DNA from: a virus
Strand: one strand, 5' to 3'
Length of the DNA: 50,988 bases
Virus record (IMG/VR): IMGVR_UViG_3300023442_000003
Location: 1-50,988 of that record
In this document: positions 1-8,311 of the stretch, piece by piece
Position numbering within the stretch: position 1 is the first letter of the stretch
How the letters are laid out: each line of letters begins with the position of its first letter
Made by a program: the position numbers and the translations under genes
The notes under the pieces: generated by a model
Database searches by the model: none
What the model was told of the DNA's origin: nothing
Seen by the model: the letters and a program-made list of their open reading frames with translations, nothing else

Positions 1-122
1 ACGAACGCCGCCGCCGCGATCAGAACCGCCGCGATACCGCCTGCCACCGCTTTCTTGCCACGTTTCGGATTGTTGGCCCGCACCACCAGCGGGGCAGGCT
101 TGTGCTTGCTCCGCCAAATCAT
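1..122 (-). CDS. Small membrane protein, 5' part (continues at the right edge)
   Basis: The minus-strand frame starts with ATG at 122-120, which overlaps the TGA of the upstream holin-like gene (ATGA junction), and stays open to base 1. The visible 40 codons give a basic N-terminus followed by an Ala/Gly-rich hydrophobic stretch from about residue 26 (AVAGGIAAVLIAAAAFV), a probable single membrane anchor. If bases 1 and 50988 are adjacent, the frame continues in phase into 50988-50826 and gives a 94-residue protein with a Pro-rich C-terminus. Read alone, the N-terminus could pass for a signal-arrest-release endolysin anchor, but the joined product has no room for an enzyme domain. Its place directly after a holin-like gene suggests a role in lysis, for example as a spanin subunit; that is inference. 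Confidence 0.6.
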   Translation of the reverse strand, partial: MIWRSKHKPAPLVVRANNPKRGKKAVAGGIAAVLIAAAAF

Positions 123-331
123 CCGCTCACGCTCCGTTGCGGGATCAGCCGGGAAATGCCAGCCCCGACCATGGCCAGTGTCGCCAGAACAGCGAAAACA
201 CGCGGATCAATCCCGAACATGTCGGCGCTGACCAAAGAGAAAAATGTCGGCAGTGCCTGCAAGACCACCGCCAGCACGATCAGCCGCAGGCTCCATGCGT
301 GCCTCAGTACCTTCTTCTGTGCGTCCGTCAT
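119..331 (-). CDS. Holin-like membrane protein (70 aa)
   Basis: This short protein has a charged N-terminus (MTDAQKKVLRHAWS) and two hydrophobic segments, about residues 17-34 and 43-59, ending in a basic tail. Size and topology fit a two-segment phage holin, which would permeabilise the inner membrane at lysis. The ATG overlaps the TGA of the preceding coiled-coil gene, and a GGAGG ribosome site lies just upstream inside that gene. The stop overlaps the ATG of the next membrane protein. The assignment rests on topology and position in the cassette, not on a family motif. Confidence 0.6.
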   Translation of the reverse strand: MTDAQKKVLRHAWSLRLIVLAVVLQALPTFFSLVSADMFGIDPRVFAVLATLAMVGAGISRLIPQRSVSG

Positions 332-672
332 TGTCCGTTCCTCCTGTCCAGCCGCTCCGATAGCCGCTGCAATTGAATTTCGATCCTCGCGATACCGGTC
401 AGAATGCTGTTCGTCCGTTCATCCTGCCGAGACACCGCGATTTCCGTGGCTCGAACCCTCGTTTTCAGCCGCCCGGTATCCTCGCGCGCCTCCCTCACGC
501 TCTCGGCGTTCTTCACCGCCGCATCGGTATTCGCCGCCATTCCACCGCTCAGACTGGCCCACCCCGCCCCAACAGCAAGCAGAAGCGTCACCAATTGTAT
601 AACATTTCCCGCGCTGATTGTCGCTGAAAATGTTGGTCTGAACTTGCTCAGGTTTGGGTTGTTTGTCATCAT
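328..672 (-). CDS. Membrane-anchored coiled-coil protein of the lysis cassette (114 aa)
   Basis: One hydrophobic segment (about residues 21-40, VIQLVTLLLAVGAGWASLSG) is followed by a long, highly charged helical region from about residue 50 to the end with a heptad-like pattern. This architecture is common for proteins that sit beside holins (XhlA-like or i-spanin-like). The start is supported by GGAGGAGC immediately before ATG; a second ATG follows at once. It is the first gene after the tailspike and is coupled to the holin-like gene by an overlapping start/stop. Function is not proven by sequence; an inner-membrane spanin is one option. Confidence 0.55.
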   Translation of the reverse strand: MMTNNPNLSKFRPTFSATISAGNVIQLVTLLLAVGAGWASLSGGMAANTDAAVKNAESVREAREDTGRLKTRVRATEIAVSRQDERTNSILTGIARIEIQLQRLSERLDRRNGQ

Positions 673-680
673 GCTCCTCC

Positions 681-717
681 AAGGATACCCCGTCCTTCAG
701 GGCGGGGAAGATGTTAA
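681..717 (+). repeat. Palindrome resembling an IS200/IS605 (TnpB) right end
   Basis: A stem CCCCGTCC / GGGCGGGG with a TTCA loop (688-707) is followed by GAAGATGTTAA. From memory, many IS605-family elements end with a very similar motif (CCCCGTCC TTCA GGGCGGGG, then a GATGTCA-like tail), which also codes for the PSFRAG-like C-terminus of TnpB; here one plus-strand frame reads DTPSFRAGKM. It lies between the tailspike stop and the start of the lysis cassette. On the minus strand it could instead act as an attenuator hairpin over the ribosome site. No TnpB or TnpA gene is present. Confidence 0.4.
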
Positions 718-2645
718 GTCAGTTCTTCCGTCAGTGTTGCAATATCCCCGGCCTCCAGCTTCACCCGCGAGATCGAGAAATCTCCGGTATAAACATTGGA
801 TGTTTCGGCCAACCTGAACCGAAGCTCGAAGTACGGCGATGCCCCCCATGTCAGACCAGTCGAGTCAGGCCCGGCAAACGTAATCGAATGGCGTTTCGCC
901 GTGGTCGAGAAATTGAACTCTTCCACGCTGCCCATGGCAATGCGGGTGGAGACAGACCCGCCCGATCCGTCGTAGACCTGCACCGTGACGTCATAGAAGT
1001 TCCGGCCTGTGTTCGCTGCCTTGCCAACGAAGCTCAACACAAGGTTTTGGTCCATCAGTTCCCACGGGTTATACCCCTTGAAGTATACCCACTGGATCGC
1101 CGCCGCCGTGCTGGTATTGTTCGCCCGCAGCGCCGGGAGCAGCGCCCCACGCCACGTCAGCAAGTCGCGGCTTGCCGTGATCGTCCCGCCAGTGGACTTC
1201 ACGAACCAATCTGTTGCAACCTCGGCCCCATCAGTCGATGAGGAACTCGCGGCCCATGTATCCATGCCCGGATTCAGGATGAAGTTTTTCTTAGGCGCCG
1301 CGTGTATCACCTGCACATCCGGGTCGGACAAGCTGGCGATGCCGTTGTAAATGCGAGTCTCATCCGTGCTCACATCACCGGGGTAAATCAGGTATTCAAC
1401 ACCCCCGAACACCAGCTTGTATTCCCCTGTGGCGCCGCTCGTGCGCCGTGCCCATTTCCAGCCAGTCGTTTTATCAACCCCATCCACATACCCCGGAAAC
1501 AACCCCTTGTTCGGGTTGTTGACCCCGCGCGGCAGAAGGTTCTCAACCACGATCCGGCTGATCCCCGGAGACCCTGCGCCGGCGTTGCCATACGTCCCAC
1601 CATCATCCAATTCGAACAGCGAACAATCCGACCCTTGAATGGCTGAATGCAGAAACGACCAGTTTTGGATGACAATGTTGGAGCGGTTCGCCCACAGGAA
1701 GGCCGTGTTGTTGCCAGAGAGCTGCGTCGCCTCGGTGTGCATTGCTGCAATCGTCATGGAGTCCGCGCGATCAATCTGGACCATGTGGCCGTTGCACTTG
1801 ACCTGATGGATGTTCATCTGGCCAATGGAGCAGGTCATCAGCGAATGCCCCTTGCTCGTCGCTGGACGCAGATTGAACACGTTCTCGCACGTCCACGTCA
1901 GCCCGCCTTCGATATATAGGTTGGAAATCTCGAACCCGGTGCCGGACGAGAAGTCGAACGCCCGATAGCTGAAATCTCCGATGAAGATGTTCTCCATACG
2001 CCAATTGAACGGCGTCTCCGCAAGATCGGAATAGATCACCGTCCCTGCATCCCCGAATTTCACGTCCGACAGGGGGACTGCCCCCTTGGTCACGCTATCT
2101 CCTGCGGCGTTATCAAGTTCCAGAAGCACACGTTGCCCGGCGGTTTCAGTACCTGCGATAACCCCGCTGGCATACCGAATTTCCAGTGAACTCAACCGCG
2201 CCCGACGCCGCATGATAATCGCCGAGTCGGTAATCGGAACCGCAGACGTGAACTCGATTGCCGACTTTTCACGACCATTCCCTTCAATCCACTCATTCGA
2301 GTTGAGGCTGATCTGGATAGTGCTGAGATACGTCGCGCTTTTCAGGCATACCCGGTCATCGAAATTCTTGGCGCTCACAAGTGCCGCGCCCATATCGGTC
2401 GTGCCCGGCGTTGCGTTGTCCTTGAAGTGGTCCGGGTAAGCTCTCCCGAAAGGCTCCCACCCCGGCATGTCAGATATGGCAGTAGAAGCCGACTCCGCCA
2501 CATAGGACAGCCCAGCGGCGGTTATCACAACCCCATCATCCGGCGCGTTGTCCGCCACCCACGCCACCGCCTCTGCTCGTGTAGCGAAACCCTGCCCGAA
2601 CTCCAGCGCCGTGCGCCGAAGCCCATGTATACGGAGCTTGGTCAT
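714..2645 (-). CDS. Tailspike-like protein, putative beta-helix (643 aa)
   Basis: The start ATG at 2645 overlaps the TGA of the upstream tail fibre. The N-terminal ~110 residues look like an adaptor. The middle (about 110-420) alternates short hydrophobic strands with N, G and S turns (for example IEGNGREKSAIEF, ISNLYIEGG, IVIQNWSFLHSA), the usual look of a right-handed parallel beta-helix tailspike that binds or cuts surface polysaccharide. From about residue 465 a separate domain opens with NFILNPGMDTW and resembles a carbohydrate-binding beta-sandwich. It probably sits at the distal tail and decides host recognition together with the tail fibre. The exact enzymatic activity cannot be read from the sequence. 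Confidence 0.7.
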   Translation of the reverse strand: MTKLRIHGLRRTALEFGQGFATRAEAVAWVADNAPDDGVVITAAGLSYVAESASTAISDMPGWEPFGRAYPDHFKDNATPGTTDMGAALVSAKNFDDRVCLKSATYLSTIQISLNSNEWIEGNGREKSAIEFTSAVPITDSAIIMRRRARLSSLEIRYASGVIAGTETAGQRVLLELDNAAGDSVTKGAVPLSDVKFGDAGTVIYSDLAETPFNWRMENIFIGDFSYRAFDFSSGTGFEISNLYIEGGLTWTCENVFNLRPATSKGHSLMTCSIGQMNIHQVKCNGHMVQIDRADSMTIAAMHTEATQLSGNNTAFLWANRSNIVIQNWSFLHSAIQGSDCSLFELDDGGTYGNAGAGSPGISRIVVENLLPRGVNNPNKGLFPGYVDGVDKTTGWKWARRTSGATGEYKLVFGGVEYLIYPGDVSTDETRIYNGIASLSDPDVQVIHAAPKKNFILNPGMDTWAASSSSTDGAEVATDWFVKSTGGTITASRDLLTWRGALLPALRANNTSTAAAIQWVYFKGYNPWELMDQNLVLSFVGKAANTGRNFYDVTVQVYDGSGGSVSTRIAMGSVEEFNFSTTAKRHSITFAGPDSTGLTWGASPYFELRFRLAETSNVYTGDFSISRVKLEAGDIATLTEELT

Positions 2646-5600
2646 TTCGCTACCCACCCTGTGTTACCAGTACCGCTTTCCTTGACGTACAGCGTTGTCC
2701 CGGTGCCGCCGTCCGTGCGCATGTACATGGACCCCACCGGGGCCGTCACCGCCGTCTCAGGCGACCCCGTACCACTCGTTACATTGATGTCGCTGCGCAG
2801 AATGATCTCCTTGGTTGACGCGTAAGCATACCCGATAAACCACTTGTCCGCCGTGCGGGAATAGGCCAACTCGCTCGCCGTTACTTGGTTCCCGGCCGCA
2901 TCGTAGGGCTTTAACCCTGCGGTTGCATTTGCCACGTTGTTGAACAGCGAGATCGTATCGACCCCGGAAACACTGCCCGTAATAATGTCACCAGACCCGG
3001 ACCCCATAACCTTTACGCGCTCACCGAACGCATAGCTGGATGCCCCACCAAATACGACGTCCGTTCCATCCCAGTCCCACGAGTATGTGGCTGAGCCTAC
3101 CGAGTATTCTTCCCGCACCTTCCCTGTTGGCCTGAACACTGTACGCGTTGGGTCGCTCACATTGCTCGGGACAACGATATTCTCCGGCTGATGGACAATA
3201 GCCCCCTGCCCAGCGGCACGCATGGGCACGTCACTGTACCCATTCCCGTCGTTGGCAGACGATGCGAACCACTTGGTGTCGTCCCAAACACTCGTCGCTC
3301 CGGCAGCGATGGCGGTAATAATGTCGCCCCGAACAAGCGTTGTCGTCGTAGGCGCCCCATAGACCAACGCCACGCCCGTCGAAGTGTCCGTGATAACCTC
3401 GTTGTCCAGAAATGTCCCAGTTACCCCTGTGAGACGCAGCGTGCCCGTAGACCCTATGACCTCCAGCGTCTGGATAGTGCCTGTTGCCCCGGACGTACCA
3501 CCAGTAACAACCAACCCGGCAGTAAAGTTCCCGGTATCTGCGTCGTAGTTCACCGCCAACGGCCTGATGTTGTACCCGGTATCGTCCTCCCCGACAATCC
3601 ATTGGTTCCCAGCAGCAGGCGAAGGGTGCAGACCGACACGGCAAGGGCTTACCCCGATCCCAAGCAGAGCCGTCTGCACAGCGGCTGACGAGACTATGAA
3701 CCCCTTGAAGTCCACAACCCCGGTATAGGCCCCGGTATCCTGCCGATTCAGCACGTTCCACGCCGAGTAATCCCCGGCCATGATGCCGGTTTCCTCGTCG
3801 AAGAACCCCACGGTAGCACCCGTTATGCTGTCAAGCCCGAGTGAGTAAGCCTTAGAACTCAGGTGCCCCTGCTTCGCGTATACCCGCACCCTCGGGTCAA
3901 TAATAATCGCCCGATCACTGGTCCCGCTGTCAAAGCTCGACCCGTTCCATACCGGAACCTTGTTTTTCCCCCCGGAAATAAACGACCCGCCAAAGAAGTG
4001 TATTGCGTCCCCGTGCAGCTGGATTGTCGAAGCGTCAATGTCGCAACCAATGAAGTACGCCTTGTTGGTCTGGTTCCAGCACCGAATGGACGCAGGTCCG
4101 CCGTGCGTCAGGTTGTTAATCCTCGGCTGTTCAGCAGTGCCGCCAAACCCCTGCATGACGTGGACGCCGTAGTGGTAATTATCCCCGCATCCCTGACTGG
4201 TCATCACATAGTCAACGCCACGCGCAGCGTCTGTCCACCAGCGGTTAGTAGCCGCCCGTGCCAGTGCATCCGGATACGTCCGTTTACCGATCTCCGCGTC
4301 AGAGTAGAACGGCCCCTTGTCCACCCACGCCCCACTCACGACGCGGTACAGATGGTCGTCGTCCGCCGTGATACGCTCAAGCCCGTCCGGGGTGGCGGCC
4401 GGCAGGGCGGCGGCATTGGCGACACTCGTGATGCTGGAAATGTCTCTTGTCGCGTCCAGCAGCAAGATGGCTGAGCGGCTCCACCCATAGGTGCCACTCA
4501 GGACAGTGTGGTCCTTGTAGCAAGACACCATACAGTCGCCGACGTAGTTCTCTGGCTCATTTGCCCCGTTTGGCATCATACGCCCGGAGTAGTCGCTGGT
4601 GTCAGACAAGCCCCACTGCTTCGCATTATGCTCATCGAGAACCAGTCCGCCGTTATTGTTGTTGGTCTTGAGTTCCCCGTACTTGCGGAAATTCCAAATT
4701 TGCGCCACGCGGACTTTCAGCGCCGAGCAGGAGTCATACCGAATACCTGAACACAGGAACTCGCAGTGTATCCCCCCAAAGTACGCCTGTGCGGTGCGTT
4801 TCACTCTCAGATTAAGGAGAGGCATCGGGCGCTCAAAGCCCTCCCTGAGCGCGTCATTCGCCGCAGACGTGCCCAAAGTCACCCCCAACCGCGCCGCCTC
4901 CGAGGACAGATGGCTGTCCAGACCGCCGCCGGTAGTCGCGGTGATCCGCCCGGGGTGGTCAATATCCACCTCGCATACTGCACCGTTCCACGGTGCCAGC
5001 GGATCGCTGGGCGTCTTGGTGAAATACAGGGTGTCCTTGGCCAAGAAATCCACGTAGCAAGAGAACTTCACTGAGTGCTCAGCGTCCGTCTCCTGCGTTC
5101 GCGACAGATCAGCCGCGAAGTACGCAGCGGCCTGCCATGCAGCGGAACTTTCAACCCCACTTTGAACCCCGAACTGCTCGGCCTTGATATGGTTGCCATG
5201 CTGCAATTCCGCTTGCAGTCCCGTCCCGGTCAGGTCGATATACGATCCCCCGTCTGCGGTCCCGGTCGCAGCAGCGACAATCTTGTACACAGCAGCTCCG
5301 CCATCGCCGGGCGAGTTGCGCCCCAAGGTATTGACGTAATCACCGAGAGCCAGCGCCGTGTCCGCCACCATCGCTGCCACAGTGTCAAACCGAACCCCAA
5401 CCAACGCTTGTATGGCGGTTGCCCCGTAAGCCGTCTCCGTCCACCCGGTATTACCGGAACCGCTGGTCTTCACATACAGCGCCGTGCCAGACGCCCCGTC
5501 GGTCCGCAACCGCAGCGCCCCCACAGGAGCTGTTACCGCCCCTTCCGGCGATCCTGTTCCTGCTGTTACGGTTGGCCCCGAAGCCCCGAACACCAGACTG

Positions 5601-6010
5601 GTATCTGCCGTGAGCGTAGTAAACGTCCCGGCTACTGCCGTCGTCCCGCCGATAACCGAGTTGTCGATGGTCTTGTTGGTCAGGACGGTGGTCGATGTCG
5701 CAAAATCCGTAACGGAATCCCCGACACTGGCGGCGGTAACACGCAGCTCGATACTGCTCCCGGTAGGGAACCCGAGTGCTGTTGTGCCTTCTTGCGCCCG
5801 AACAACGGTCAGCGTATCCGAAACCACGGCGGTGACCTTCACGATCTCACTGTTGCCAGACACGTCCACAAGCGTCGCGTAGAAATACTCCCCCGCCGAT
5901 GGCGACGGGAAAGACGCCCCGCCCCCTGTGGCCACGACCACAGACGTATCCGCAGCGAGAACCGCCACCGCTATTGTGGACGCCGCATTATTCGCCAGCA
6001 GTACCGTCAT
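2642..6010 (-). CDS. Tail fibre / appendage protein with duplicated knob motif (1122 aa)
   Basis: The N-terminus (AGEYFYATLVDVSGNSEIVK, then VVRAQEGTTA) matches the virion-attachment region seen in many phage tail fibres. A module containing VTAPVGALRLRTDGASGT, LYVK and GNTGW occurs near residues 150-190 and again at the extreme C-terminus (VTAPVGSMYMRTDGGTGT, LYVK, GNTGW). The central part resembles a large beta-rich receptor-binding or spike domain. ATG at 6010 overlaps the TGA of the preceding connector gene, and the 3' end overlaps the tailspike start, so the fibre and spike genes are translationally coupled. Function as a receptor-binding appendage is inferred from domain style and position. 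Confidence 0.75.
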   Translation of the reverse strand: MTVLLANNAASTIAVAVLAADTSVVVATGGGASFPSPSAGEYFYATLVDVSGNSEIVKVTAVVSDTLTVVRAQEGTTALGFPTGSSIELRVTAASVGDSVTDFATSTTVLTNKTIDNSVIGGTTAVAGTFTTLTADTSLVFGASGPTVTAGTGSPEGAVTAPVGALRLRTDGASGTALYVKTSGSGNTGWTETAYGATAIQALVGVRFDTVAAMVADTALALGDYVNTLGRNSPGDGGAAVYKIVAAATGTADGGSYIDLTGTGLQAELQHGNHIKAEQFGVQSGVESSAAWQAAAYFAADLSRTQETDAEHSVKFSCYVDFLAKDTLYFTKTPSDPLAPWNGAVCEVDIDHPGRITATTGGGLDSHLSSEAARLGVTLGTSAANDALREGFERPMPLLNLRVKRTAQAYFGGIHCEFLCSGIRYDSCSALKVRVAQIWNFRKYGELKTNNNNGGLVLDEHNAKQWGLSDTSDYSGRMMPNGANEPENYVGDCMVSCYKDHTVLSGTYGWSRSAILLLDATRDISSITSVANAAALPAATPDGLERITADDDHLYRVVSGAWVDKGPFYSDAEIGKRTYPDALARAATNRWWTDAARGVDYVMTSQGCGDNYHYGVHVMQGFGGTAEQPRINNLTHGGPASIRCWNQTNKAYFIGCDIDASTIQLHGDAIHFFGGSFISGGKNKVPVWNGSSFDSGTSDRAIIIDPRVRVYAKQGHLSSKAYSLGLDSITGATVGFFDEETGIMAGDYSAWNVLNRQDTGAYTGVVDFKGFIVSSAAVQTALLGIGVSPCRVGLHPSPAAGNQWIVGEDDTGYNIRPLAVNYDADTGNFTAGLVVTGGTSGATGTIQTLEVIGSTGTLRLTGVTGTFLDNEVITDTSTGVALVYGAPTTTTLVRGDIITAIAAGATSVWDDTKWFASSANDGNGYSDVPMRAAGQGAIVHQPENIVVPSNVSDPTRTVFRPTGKVREEYSVGSATYSWDWDGTDVVFGGASSYAFGERVKVMGSGSGDIITGSVSGVDTISLFNNVANATAGLKPYDAAGNQVTASELAYSRTADKWFIGYAYASTKEIILRSDINVTSGTGSPETAVTAPVGSMYMRTDGGTGTTLYVKESGTGNTGWVAK

Positions 6011-6774
6011 TGGAATCCCCCGCCGTAAGCCACCATCGTGGCCCGCATGTTGCCCAGATTTGCACGCGCCCGCCGCCGCGTCACCGCCGCCCGGAACTGC
6101 TTGGCATGGTACGCCGCCAGCTCCCGGTCAGACCACGGTACATTGGGTAGCACCAGAAGGTATTGCAACGCCCCGTGTACAACCGCATCCTCGATCTCTG
6201 ACAATACCGACGTGTCCATCCCCGCCGCCGCGCGCGTCGGCTTGAGTGCGTATACCAGCCGAAGCACGGCTCCGCTGTCATCCGGCAGCGGGAGCAGCAC
6301 ATACTTGTCCGGGGTCAGCTGCGTGAAAGTGACGGGCGTACCTGCGTCGGCCAAAGCAGCCGCCGGCATGGCAGAAAGAGACCCCCCACCGTACACATAC
6401 GTGTTATACGTCGCGAGGTCCATCACGCCGCTACCAAGCGCCGCCCACACAACCGCAGGGTCCACACCACTGAACAGGTCAACCCAAGCCGGGTACTGCG
6501 CCAGTGCCACCTCCAGCGTCACCCGGCATAGGGGCGAACTGTCCAGAAGCGCCTCGAACACCGCGTGCACGTCGGTATCCGCCGGACGCGCATACTCATA
6601 CTCCGCCACTCCCGGCAACAGTGCAAACGGCGCCTGCGCGTACCGCCACGCCAAGGTCTCTTCGCACACGACACGCGCAGCACGCGAGATTGATTGCAGC
6701 GCGGTACGCTGCGGGCACCCCGGCACACTTGGTGCAACCTTGTCCATCAGGGAGGTAAACAGCGTCGTGGACAT
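6007..6774 (-). CDS. Head-tail connector / tail tube-like protein (255 aa)
   Basis: The protein starts with ATG at 6774 that shares bases with the TGA of the upstream connector gene (TGATG). It has a PDKYVLLPLPDDSGAVLRL beta-hairpin segment followed by an acidic helix (SEIEDAVVHGALQYLL) and a basic C-terminus, a pattern found in short-tailed phage proteins coded next to the tubular-A-like adaptor. It lies between that adaptor and the tail fibre, where a nozzle or connector component would be expected. The precise place in the tail is uncertain. Confidence 0.55.
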   Translation of the reverse strand: MSTTLFTSLMDKVAPSVPGCPQRTALQSISRAARVVCEETLAWRYAQAPFALLPGVAEYEYARPADTDVHAVFEALLDSSPLCRVTLEVALAQYPAWVDLFSGVDPAVVWAALGSGVMDLATYNTYVYGGGSLSAMPAAALADAGTPVTFTQLTPDKYVLLPLPDDSGAVLRLVYALKPTRAAAGMDTSVLSEIEDAVVHGALQYLLVLPNVPWSDRELAAYHAKQFRAAVTRRRARANLGNMRATMVAYGGGFQ

Positions 6775-7415
6775 CAGCTCTCCCTCCGGGTGCGGATGCC
6801 CGCATGGACATTATCCGTCACCGCCCGAATGTCCGTTGCCTGCTTGACCGAAGCCGTAAACGCATCGAGGAACAGCTTCGCACGCCCGGACACAGCGTGC
6901 TCATCGTCCACCGCCTCCGCGAGAAACACCGTCGCATCCACGAGCATCGGCAAGTATGCCCCCGGAAGGGACATCGTATCAGTCAGTGCGTATGTGCTTG
7001 GCGACTGCGCATACTGCCCCTCAAGGACAACACCGGAGCTCGGTGGGGGGTATAGAAAGAACGTGTTCGGTGACCGGGGGTCGCGCATGAAACTCTCTGG
7101 CGTACCGGACGCTGCGGAGCGCCAAGTCGGGTCGGACCTATCCAGTGTCTCCCGGTCAACCTCCAGAACGGCGGAACCCGTCTTCACACCGAATATATCC
7201 AGCAGCCGGAAAGCGTCGGATGGCAGCGCCTGCGCTACCGTGTCCGCAGTAGTCGGGATGTCACTGAGCACAGCAAACAGGTCAGGGCGCGCCAGCGCAA
7301 GCCGCTTGGTCGCTTGGTTCACGAACCCCAGAAGCGTAGCATCCGTGTACCTCTGCGGGGTAGCCGTGTCGTTGATCAGAACCCGGACCTCGGATATGAC
7401 ATCACTTGGCGTCAA
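6774..7415 (-). CDS. Head-tail adaptor (DUF6682-like, 213 aa)
   Basis: The N-terminus MTPSDVISEVRVLINDT followed by RYTDATLLGFVNQATKRLALARPDL is typical of the helical phage adaptor proteins that bind under the portal (tubular-A-like or gp4-like). A mid-region proline cluster (FFLYPPPSSGVVLEGQYA) and a C-terminal helical hairpin also fit. The start codon is TTG at 7415, inside the last codons of the upstream gene; no in-frame ATG is available nearby and the family start MTPxDVI supports TTG. The stop overlaps the next ATG. Confidence 0.65.
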   Translation of the reverse strand: MTPSDVISEVRVLINDTATPQRYTDATLLGFVNQATKRLALARPDLFAVLSDIPTTADTVAQALPSDAFRLLDIFGVKTGSAVLEVDRETLDRSDPTWRSAASGTPESFMRDPRSPNTFFLYPPPSSGVVLEGQYAQSPSTYALTDTMSLPGAYLPMLVDATVFLAEAVDDEHAVSGRAKLFLDAFTASVKQATDIRAVTDNVHAGIRTRRES

Positions 7416-7647
7416 AAGGCTTCGCTGCTGCCAGCACCACGCCCTCGGGCGGGTCTTCCGGCAGCTCCGTGCTGAGGTCTATTTTCTTGCTTGCTGGGCG
7501 TTTTCGCGCCGCCGCTGCCCGCTTCTTCGGGATGAACCGCTCAGGAAAAGCCTCTTCCTCCGTAACGCGCCGCACATCCGGGTTATCCTTCATGTGCGGG
7601 TTATCCGGGTAAACCGTCCCTGCGGTGTCCATGTAGTACATCTTCAT
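7402..7647 (-). CDS. Small basic protein of the head-tail module (81 aa)
   Basis: ATG at 7647 is preceded by GAGGAGACC, a good ribosome site; an upstream in-frame ATG is less well placed. The protein opens with MKMYYMDTAGTVYPDNPHM, then a Lys/Arg/Ala-rich middle (RFIPKKRAAAARKRPASKK) and an acidic/Pro stretch. I recognise no family. Small proteins of this kind lie between decoration and adaptor genes in several podoviruses. It overlaps the adaptor gene start by 14 bases. Confidence 0.55.
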   Translation of the reverse strand: MKMYYMDTAGTVYPDNPHMKDNPDVRRVTEEEAFPERFIPKKRAAAARKRPASKKIDLSTELPEDPPEGVVLAAAKPFDAK

Positions 7648-7657
7648 CACGGTCTCC

Positions 7658-8260
7658 TCACGTTGGCGTGACGGCATTCGTGCCATCCGCATCAACCCAT
7701 GTAGACGACGCAGAAGCCCCCGTCGCCACCTTCAACTTGTTCGCCGTGCTGTCCCACAGGGCGCGCCCCTGCGCCTTCCCCGTAGTATTCACCGCGTGTG
7801 TAATATCCGCAATGTTCGCGGAAGATGCCACAGTGAAAGTGAGGTCCGCCGCGATGGTACCACCCGTCACGGCCACCGCGCCGGCAGCCTGCGTCGCCAA
7901 TGACCCCAGCCCGAGGTTCACCCGTGCATCCGCAGCCGTAGACGCCCCCGTACCACCGTCTGCTATGGCCAGATCGGCAATCCCGGTCAACGTCCCACCG
8001 GTAACGGCGATATTACTGATGCGAACTGCTCCTGTCCCGGAAGGGGCCAGAACCAAGTCCTCATTCGCGCCTGTGGTAGATATGGTAGCCCCGGCGAACT
8101 TTATGTCGTCAAGCTGCCCGTATGTCGTCCCGAGACGGAAAGTGGAAGCCACCCCGGACCCATCGTAAACGACACGCCCTGCGGCGTCGAACCCGCCATC
8201 CACATGCAGCACCTGATTGTAGGTGTCCTTCAACTCGCTGCTGGCAAGGCTTGTCACCAT
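7658..8260 (-). CDS. Structural protein with tail-fibre-like repeats (200 aa)
   Basis: This Gly/Ala/Thr-rich protein contains ADGGTGASTAADARVNLGLG, a motif widespread in phage tail-fibre stalk or collar regions, preceded by short beta-type repeats (AGATISTTGANEDLVLAPSG). It ends with a small domain (GRALWDSTANKLKVATGAS). It follows the decoration protein, so it could be a head fibre or neck fibre. ATG at 8260 has a GGGGGACGG tract about 7 bases upstream. Confidence 0.55.
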   Translation of the reverse strand: MVTSLASSELKDTYNQVLHVDGGFDAAGRVVYDGSGVASTFRLGTTYGQLDDIKFAGATISTTGANEDLVLAPSGTGAVRISNIAVTGGTLTGIADLAIADGGTGASTAADARVNLGLGSLATQAAGAVAVTGGTIAADLTFTVASSANIADITHAVNTTGKAQGRALWDSTANKLKVATGASASSTWVDADGTNAVTPT

Positions 8261-8311
8261 GATTCACCGTCCCCCGACCGATGGGGGCGCATCGGCGCCC
8301 CCATGAGAGCC

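Noticed and set aside
1-122. Signal-arrest-release endolysin at the left edge
   Set aside because: The N-terminal anchor is suggestive, but the in-phase continuation at the right edge ends after 94 residues, too short for an enzyme domain, if the ends join.
714-6010. Diversity-generating retroelement acting on the tail fibre or spike
   Set aside because: I suspected one because of the BPP-1-like gene set, but I see no reverse transcriptase gene and no clear adenine-rich template repeat.
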